Assembly: GCA_034006985.1 (NCBI GenBank)
Contig: JAVERT010000009.1
Coordinates: forward strand, 1 to 64,000
Length of the DNA: 64,000 nucleotides
From: Gudongella sp034006985
GTDB lineage: Bacteria > Bacillota > Clostridia > Tissierellales > Tissierellaceae
Direction: 5' to 3'
Shown: positions 58,923 through 64,000 of the stretch, in pieces
Numbering within the stretch: position 1 is the stretch's first letter
Layout of the letters: every line of letters begins with the position of its first letter
The notes under the pieces: model-generated
Told to the model about the DNA's origin: nothing
The model's input: only the letters and a program-made list of their open reading frames with translations
Databases searched by the model: none
Made by a program: the position numbers and the translations under genes

Positions 58923-59115
58923 TTTAAAATTTCTCGACAAGTTGGGTAGGGATTTTTTTAATATAAATTTTTAAATTACAGTAATATTGGTTTAAAGTAA
59001 AGAAAGGGTTACAGATGTTAGGAAATCGTTGTCAAGTGTATTTGACTACTGCGATAAATGACTAAAATTAAGGATTATATGCCTACGAAATAAATTTTGT
59101 TAAGAAAAAAGTAGT
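58923..59115 (+). other. AT-rich gap before the opp operon
   Basis: Nothing coding is seen. One TTGTCA (near 59030) and one TTGACT lie here without good -10 partners. The better promoter is just downstream. Confidence 0.35.
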
Positions 59116-59143
59116 TTGAATAATCCAATAAAGATGATAGAAT
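59116..59143 (+). promoter_or_regulatory. Promoter of the opp operon
   Basis: TTGAAT and TAGAAT are separated by 16 bases and lie 50 bases before the first gene start. Both boxes have one mismatch to consensus. Confidence 0.55.
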
Positions 59144-59192
59144 AATAAAGAGTAACGGTACTCAAGAAATTACATAGAAAGGAGTAATACTT

Positions 59193-60119
59193 TTGAAATC
59201 ATTCTACTTAAAACGCATTGTTTCAATGATAATTACAATAATTTTAATTACTATGTTGACCTTTACAATGATGCACTCTATTCCAGGAGGTCCTTTTACT
59301 AGAGAAAGACCAGTACCGGATGAAATCATGCGTGCCTTAAATGAAAAATACAATTTAGATGATCCATTGCCTGTACAATACTTAAAGTATATGAAGGGAT
59401 TAGTAACATTTGACTTAGGCCCATCATATTCAAAAATTGGTACATCTGTAAACGACTTAATAGAATCAGGATTTCCTATATCAGCTAAAATAGGTTTACT
59501 GGCATCTCTTCTAATTGTTGTATTGGGGATACCACTGGGGGTAATTTCAGCTCTTAAACAGAATAAACCAATAGATTACTTTGTAATGTTTATGGCCACA
59601 CTGGGGATAACAGTCCCAAGTTTTGTAATTGCCACGATTATAATATATTTCTTTGCAGGGAAGCTCGGGTGGATACCAAGTTTTGGTTTAAGTTCACCTG
59701 CAAGTTATATAGGACCAGTAATAGCATTAGCAGGTTATTCACTGTCTTTTGTAACTAGACTTACAAGATCAAGTATGCTTGAAGTGTTAAGGCAGGATTA
59801 TATTAGAACTGCAAGAGCAAATGGAATCAAAGAATTCACAGTAATAATGAAGCATGCTGTAAGAAATGCACTTATACCTGTGGTAACTTATGTAGGACCA
59901 ATGGTGGCAGCAATATTAACAGGCTCCTTTGTAGTGGAGAAGATATTTGCAATTCCTGGCCTTGGTCGTCATTTTGTTGAAAGTGTTACAAATAGAGATT
60001 ATACAACTATAATGGGTATTACTGTGTTTTATGCAGTATTTTATTTGATAACAATTTTCTTTGTAGATATTGCATATGCATGGATAGATCCACGAATAAA
60101 GCTAGGGGATGGTGAATAG
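59193..60119 (+). CDS. oppB: Oligopeptide/dipeptide ABC transporter permease (OppB/DppB)
   Basis: The 308-residue permease has six membrane segments and the OppB landmarks: YLKRIVSMIITIILITMLTF at the start, HSIPGGPFTRERP, KYNLDDPLPVQYLKYMKGL, and the EAA-type loop EVLRQDYIRTARANGIKEF. LVEKIFAIPGLGRHFVESV-like sequence closes it. It forms half of the peptide channel. The start is TTG after AAAGGAG. The next gene begins close to its stop and all five opp genes are on one strand in the order B-C-D-F-A. Confidence 0.95.
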   Translation: MKSFYLKRIVSMIITIILITMLTFTMMHSIPGGPFTRERPVPDEIMRALNEKYNLDDPLPVQYLKYMKGLVTFDLGPSYSKIGTSVNDLIESGFPISAKIGLLASLLIVVLGIPLGVISALKQNKPIDYFVMFMATLGITVPSFVIATIIIYFFAGKLGWIPSFGLSSPASYIGPVIALAGYSLSFVTRLTRSSMLEVLRQDYIRTARANGIKEFTVIMKHAVRNALIPVVTYVGPMVAAILTGSFVVEKIFAIPGLGRHFVESVTNRDYTTIMGITVFYAVFYLITIFFVDIAYAWIDPRIKLGDGE

Positions 60120-60123
60120 ACTT

Positions 60124-61311
60124 ATGTCAAAAGAAAAATTTGTATTTATAGAAAAAACAGGAGAAGATACTGAAGCAATAAGACCAAGTCTTACTTACTG
60201 GCAAGATGCGTGGAGAAGACTTAGAAAGAATAAATTATCTGTTATTGGAATGTTCACAGTTGTGCTTATAATTTTATTTGGATTTGCAGGGCCTAAGTTT
60301 ACAAATTTTTCATATTCTGATCAAGTAAATAAGTACAAAAACTTACCACCTAGATTAGAATTATATGAAGCAGGGGATAAGTACTTTTATGTTTCAAATG
60401 ACTACAATATGTTTTTAGTAGAAGAAGATGGAACATTAATTGATAGACTTAATTTAAACCCTCTTAAAAGGGATATGATAAATAAAATATACACATATGA
60501 TCTAGGAGAGGAAGAAGTAAAACTAGATTTTTCCTATAACATATTACCTAGTAAACAGGGTTATGATTATGATTTTACTATTGAATATAATGGCCAAGTA
60601 GTAGAACAGCCTGTTGCTACAAAGTGGAATAAGGTGTATCTATTTGGTACCGATTCACTTGGCAGGGATTTACTTACAAGAGTTATGTATGGAGCACAAA
60701 TATCACTTCTTGTAGCTTTTATTGCCACAATTGCAAATCTATTTATTGGAGTTATATATGGTTCAATATCAGGCTATGAGGGTGGAAGAGTAGACAATAT
60801 AATGATGAGAATTGTTGATATCATAAACTCTGTACCGTTAGTACTTTATGTAATCCTCTTAATGGTTTGGTTTAGAGGTGGTGGATTATGGAATATTATC
60901 ATAGCATTAGCTAGTGTTTATTGGGTATCTATGGCGAGACTTGTAAGAGGTCAGATGCTTTCCTTAAAAGAGCAGGAATTTGTACTTGCAGCTAGAGTAA
61001 TGGGAGTATCGAAGGCAAAGATTATATTTAGACATTTAATACCTAATGCAATGGGTCCAATAATTGTTTCTATAGCTATGATGATACCATCAGCAGTTTT
61101 TACAGAGGCATTTTTAAGCTTCATTGGTCTTGGAGTATCAGCACCGAAGGCTTCTTGGGGTACATTGGCAAACGCAGCATTATCTGGATTGACAACATAT
61201 CCTTATCAATTGTTCTTCCCAGCATTGTCAATTGCATTTACGATGTTAGCATTTAACTTTATTGGTGATGGTTTAAGAGATGCGCTTGATCCAAGATTGA
61301 GAAAAGGATAG
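60124..61311 (+). CDS. oppC: Oligopeptide/dipeptide ABC transporter permease (OppC/DppC)
   Basis: This permease has about 395 residues, longer than the usual ~300 because of an extracellular insert of ~95 residues between the first and second membrane segments (roughly residues 60-165, rich in Tyr, Asp and Lys). Family motifs are SYWQDAWRRLRKNKLSVIGM-like TYWQDAWRRLRKNKLS, LFGTDSLGRDLLTRVMYGAQ, and the EAA loop KEQEFVLAARVMGVSKAKII. An ATG at 60109 inside the oppB gene is too close to AGGGG; the one used here lies eight bases after GGTGA. Confidence 0.93.
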   Translation: MSKEKFVFIEKTGEDTEAIRPSLTYWQDAWRRLRKNKLSVIGMFTVVLIILFGFAGPKFTNFSYSDQVNKYKNLPPRLELYEAGDKYFYVSNDYNMFLVEEDGTLIDRLNLNPLKRDMINKIYTYDLGEEEVKLDFSYNILPSKQGYDYDFTIEYNGQVVEQPVATKWNKVYLFGTDSLGRDLLTRVMYGAQISLLVAFIATIANLFIGVIYGSISGYEGGRVDNIMMRIVDIINSVPLVLYVILLMVWFRGGGLWNIIIALASVYWVSMARLVRGQMLSLKEQEFVLAARVMGVSKAKIIFRHLIPNAMGPIIVSIAMMIPSAVFTEAFLSFIGLGVSAPKASWGTLANAALSGLTTYPYQLFFPALSIAFTMLAFNFIGDGLRDALDPRLRKG

Positions 61312-61322
61312 GGAGATAATAT

Positions 61323-62342
61323 ATGGAAAAAAATAACGAATATATATTGGAAGTAAAAAATTTAAAAACATCTTTCTATACTCACGTTGGAGAGGTTCAA
61401 GCGGTTAGAGGCCTTGATTTTAATCTTAAAAAAGGAGATGTTTTAGGGATTGTTGGAGAGTCAGGAAGTGGAAAGAGTGTTACTGCACTTTCTATTATTA
61501 GATTGATTGATCATCCAGGCAAAATCAAGGAAGGCCAAATTATTTTTGACGGAGAAGACATTACTAATTATAGTGATTCTAAGATGTCAAATATGAGAGG
61601 GAACGATATAGCTATGATTTTCCAGGATCCTATGACTTCTTTAAATCCTGTATTTAGGATAAGAGATCAAATGGTTGAAGTAATAAGAAGACATCAAAAG
61701 CTAAATCGTAGAGAAGCTATACAAAAAGCTATAGAAATGTTAGAGTTAGTTGGGATTCCAGAGCCAAAGGGAAGAATAAAATCATATCCACATGAGTTTT
61801 CAGGTGGTATGAGACAAAGAGTAATGATTGCAACAGCTTTATCATGTAATCCAAAGCTCCTTATTGCAGATGAGCCAACAACGGCACTTGATGTTACTAT
61901 ACAAGCACAAATTTTGGATATAATGAGAGATATTTCAACAAAGTTAGATACGGCAATCATACTTATTACACATGACTTAGGGGTTATTGCAGAAACTTGC
62001 AAGGATTTGATAGTAATGTATGGTGGAATGCCAATGGAAAAAGGTACTGTACTAGATATTTTTGATAGTCCACAGCACCCTTATACAGTGGGACTTTTAA
62101 AATCTGTTCCTCGTATGGATAAACATGAAAAGGGAAGATTAAACCCTATAGCAGGCTCACCCCCAGATTTATTAGCACCACCTAAGGGGTGCCCATTTTC
62201 ACCTCGATGTCCGCATACAATGCAGATATGTACAGAGGAAGCGCCACCGATGTTTAAAGCTGGCGAAAACCATACTTCAGCATGTTGGTTACTTCATAAG
62301 GATGCACCAGAGGTTGAAGGATATAGAAAGGAGGCTTTATAG
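61323..62342 (+). CDS. oppD: Oligopeptide/dipeptide ABC transporter ATP-binding protein (OppD/DppD)
   Basis: This ATPase drives peptide uptake with OppF. It has Walker A GESGSGKSV, the FQDPMTSLNPVFRI Q-loop, signature FSGGMRQRVMIA, Walker B LLIADEPTTALDV and the D/H-loop ILITHDLGVIAE. The C-terminal oligopeptide-ABC extension has the cysteine cluster KGCPFSPRCPHTMQIC found in this family, likely an Fe-S or zinc site. The ATG follows GGGAGA. It ends one base before the next start codon. Confidence 0.95.
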   Translation: MEKNNEYILEVKNLKTSFYTHVGEVQAVRGLDFNLKKGDVLGIVGESGSGKSVTALSIIRLIDHPGKIKEGQIIFDGEDITNYSDSKMSNMRGNDIAMIFQDPMTSLNPVFRIRDQMVEVIRRHQKLNRREAIQKAIEMLELVGIPEPKGRIKSYPHEFSGGMRQRVMIATALSCNPKLLIADEPTTALDVTIQAQILDIMRDISTKLDTAIILITHDLGVIAETCKDLIVMYGGMPMEKGTVLDIFDSPQHPYTVGLLKSVPRMDKHEKGRLNPIAGSPPDLLAPPKGCPFSPRCPHTMQICTEEAPPMFKAGENHTSACWLLHKDAPEVEGYRKEAL

Positions 62343-63323
62343 ATGGAAGAAAGAAAGCCGCTTCTCGAGTTAAGGAACTTAAAGAAGTATTTTGATGTAA
62401 GTACAGGTTTCTTTAAAAAAGAAAAAGCCTACCTTACAGCAGTAGATGATGTATCATTTGATATATATAAAGGTGAAACTTTTGGACTTGTAGGAGAATC
62501 AGGTTGCGGAAAATCAACACTTGGGAGATGTATTGTAAGACTCTATGATCCAACAGATGGAAGTATAATATATGATGGTGAAGATATTACAAGGATATCA
62601 CAAAAAGAAATGTTGAATTATAGGAAAAGACTCCAAATGATATTTCAAGATCCATATGCTTCATTAAATACTAGACTTACAATTGCAGAAATCATTGGAG
62701 AAGGAATTGAAACTCATAAATTATACTCGGGTGATGAGAAGCTAGAAAAAATATATAATCTTTTAACAACAGTAGGTCTAAAGAGAGAACATGCAAGCAG
62801 ATATCCACATGAATTTTCTGGTGGACAAAGGCAACGTATCGGAATTGCAAGGTCTTTAGCTGTTGAACCAGACTTGATTGTATGTGATGAGCCAATTTCA
62901 GCACTTGATGTATCTATTCAAGCTCAAGTTGTTAATATGCTTGAGGATTTACAAAATGATATGGGACTAACTTACCTTTTTATAGCACATGATTTATCAA
63001 TGGTTAAGCATATATCAGATAGAATTGGGGTTATGTACCTAGGTAAGATGATGGAAATTACAACAAGTGAGGAGCTTTATGACAATCCACTCCATCCTTA
63101 TACACAAGCACTGCTTTCGGCTATTCCAGTTCCTGACCCAAGGCACCATAGCATGAGCAAAAGGATAATTCTGCAGGGAGATGTAAAAAGCCCAATAAAT
63201 CCACCTGTTGGATGTAGATTCAGCTCAAGATGTAGATATAAGATGGATATATGTACAGAGGTAACTCCAGAGCTTAGAGAGGTTGAACCAGGCCACTTTG
63301 TAGCTTGTCATCTTGTCAAATAA
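62343..63323 (+). CDS. oppF: Oligopeptide/dipeptide ABC transporter ATP-binding protein (OppF/DppF)
   Basis: The second ATPase has Walker A GESGCGKST, IFQDPYASLNTRLTIAEII, signature FSGGQRQRIGIARSL, Walker B LIVCDEPISALDVS and LFIAHDLSMVKHI. The C-terminal extension includes VGCRFSSRCRYKMDIC, the same cysteine type as OppD. At 326 residues it is normal. AAAGGAGG lies before the ATG, inside the end of oppD. A 111-base gap with no clear terminator separates it from the binding-protein gene. Confidence 0.95.
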   Translation: MEERKPLLELRNLKKYFDVSTGFFKKEKAYLTAVDDVSFDIYKGETFGLVGESGCGKSTLGRCIVRLYDPTDGSIIYDGEDITRISQKEMLNYRKRLQMIFQDPYASLNTRLTIAEIIGEGIETHKLYSGDEKLEKIYNLLTTVGLKREHASRYPHEFSGGQRQRIGIARSLAVEPDLIVCDEPISALDVSIQAQVVNMLEDLQNDMGLTYLFIAHDLSMVKHISDRIGVMYLGKMMEITTSEELYDNPLHPYTQALLSAIPVPDPRHHSMSKRIILQGDVKSPINPPVGCRFSSRCRYKMDICTEVTPELREVEPGHFVACHLVK

Positions 63324-63434
63324 AGAAATTGTGGTATAATATAGTAAATTGTAGTATTAAAGCAGATATAAGTGGTTTATTCTAGGATTGCCTAGTTTAA
63401 ATAGATGATATTAAATCAACGAGGAGGGGAAAAA

Positions 63435-64000
63435 ATGAATAAAAGATTATTAGCACTTTTCTTGGTATTGACTATGGTGTTTACAATAATGCTAGCAGGA
63501 TGTAGCGCGCCAGCAGAAGAACCAGCAGTTGACCCTGGAACAGAACCAGCAGTAGAACCTGCGGAACCAGCAGCAGAGTCAGTATTTAATTGGAACGTAG
63601 GAGCAGACCCTAAAACTATTGACCCTGTACTTAACGGTGCAAGTGATGGTGGAGACGTTATAAACCAGACATTTGAAGGTCTTGTAAGAGAAAAAAGTGG
63701 TACTGTATATCCTGGTATTGCTGAAACTTGGGAAGTCTCAGAAGATGGTTTAACAGTTACTTTCAATTTAAGAGAATCTAACTGGTCAGATGGATCTCCT
63801 CTTACAGCTAACGATTTTGTGTACTCTTGGAAAAGAGGAATGGATCCAGCTACAGCATCTGAGTATGCGTGGATTTGGGAATATACAAATATTGTAGGAG
63901 CATTTGATGCTGTTAATGGCGCATCACTTGATGATGTAGGAATAAGTGCACCAGATGATTACACTCTAGAAGTTAAGCTTGAAACACCAACTGATTATAT
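63435..64000 (+). CDS. oppA: OppA-type peptide-binding lipoprotein (partial, cut by window end)
   Basis: The first 188 codons are present. A lipoprotein signal peptide (LVLTMVFTIMLAGC, lipid cysteine near residue 23) is followed by a Pro/Ala/Glu-rich linker and an SBP_bac_5 domain: NVGADPKTIDPVLNGASDGG, FEGLVREKSGTVYPGIAETW, FNLRESNWSDGSPLTANDFV and YSWKRGMDP. This is the external receptor that captures peptides for OppBCDF. The ATG follows GAGGAGGGG. The gene continues beyond the window; ~350 residues are missing. Confidence 0.95.
   Translation, partial: MNKRLLALFLVLTMVFTIMLAGCSAPAEEPAVDPGTEPAVEPAEPAAESVFNWNVGADPKTIDPVLNGASDGGDVINQTFEGLVREKSGTVYPGIAETWEVSEDGLTVTFNLRESNWSDGSPLTANDFVYSWKRGMDPATASEYAWIWEYTNIVGAFDAVNGASLDDVGISAPDDYTLEVKLETPTDY

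Noticed and set aside
1..64000. CRISPR arrays, tRNA or rRNA genes
   Set aside because: No regularly spaced direct repeats, no CCA-ended cloverleaf and no rRNA signature were noticed on either strand.

Overview
The window reads as chromosome of a low-GC, Gram-positive, anaerobic amino-acid and nucleoside user of the Clostridia/Tissierellia type. This is inferred from AT-rich codon use, AGGAGG-type ribosome binding sites with many TTG and GTG starts, a B12-dependent (class II) ribonucleotide reductase, an Fe-S aldo/keto reductase, an isoleucine T-box and a tripartite tricarboxylate transporter. No rRNA, tRNA, CRISPR array, transposase or integrase gene was seen.

Layout. 1-1670: end of a branched-chain amino acid ABC operon (livG end, livF), then an SLH/PrcB_C-type surface protein. 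1671-5535: a MITE-like repeat, then proA-proB and a murJ-like flippase. 5553-11343: amino acid and D-amino acid catabolism (aminotransferase, two dehydrogenases, D-serine dehydratase, an M20 carbamoylase). 11392-13713: a small island that starts with a LexA box placed between -35 and -10. It encodes a ComK-like regulator, a sigma-70-family factor, a peptidoglycan amidase and an unknown helical protein. 13719-13789: a candidate structured RNA. 13839-23706: a sigma-54 activator with a PrpR-like sensor region, a near-consensus -24/-12 promoter, and the cluster it probably controls: Ldh-type reductase, ferredoxin-domain protein, unknown Cys-rich protein, DapA-like lyase, DUF1932 dehydrogenase and TctB-TctA-TctC. 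24112-26886: EamA exporter, glycerate kinase, acetyltransferase. 26996-28460: T-box with an isoleucine specifier, and ilvE. 28590-36977: DUF401 transporter, tandem 2-hydroxyacid dehydrogenases, NhaC antiporter, an M20 hydrolase and four universal stress proteins. 37225-47593: a nucleoside uptake and salvage operon. 47703-55523: a copper-handling island. 55759-58611: a cyclodeaminase-like gene and nrdJ. 59193-64000: an oligopeptide ABC operon, its binding protein cut by the window end.

Two areas stand out. The first is the LexA-ComK-sigma-amidase island: an SOS-type operator sits directly on a competence-type regulator, next to a specialised sigma factor and a cell-wall lysin. This suggests damage-triggered DNA uptake, lysis or bacteriocin release. 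The second is the copper island. Its left flank has an intact M20 gene followed by a 3' fragment of the cyclodeaminase-like gene, and its right flank has a 3' fragment of the M20 gene followed by the intact cyclodeaminase-like gene. That is the pattern left by single-crossover (Campbell-type) integration. The two flank copies have diverged visibly by eye, so the event is old or the donor was a related strain.

The substrate of the sigma-54 cluster is unknown. Its two uncharacterised proteins (17294-18661) are the best candidates for new enzymology here. All assignments come from reading motifs and context; no database search was run.
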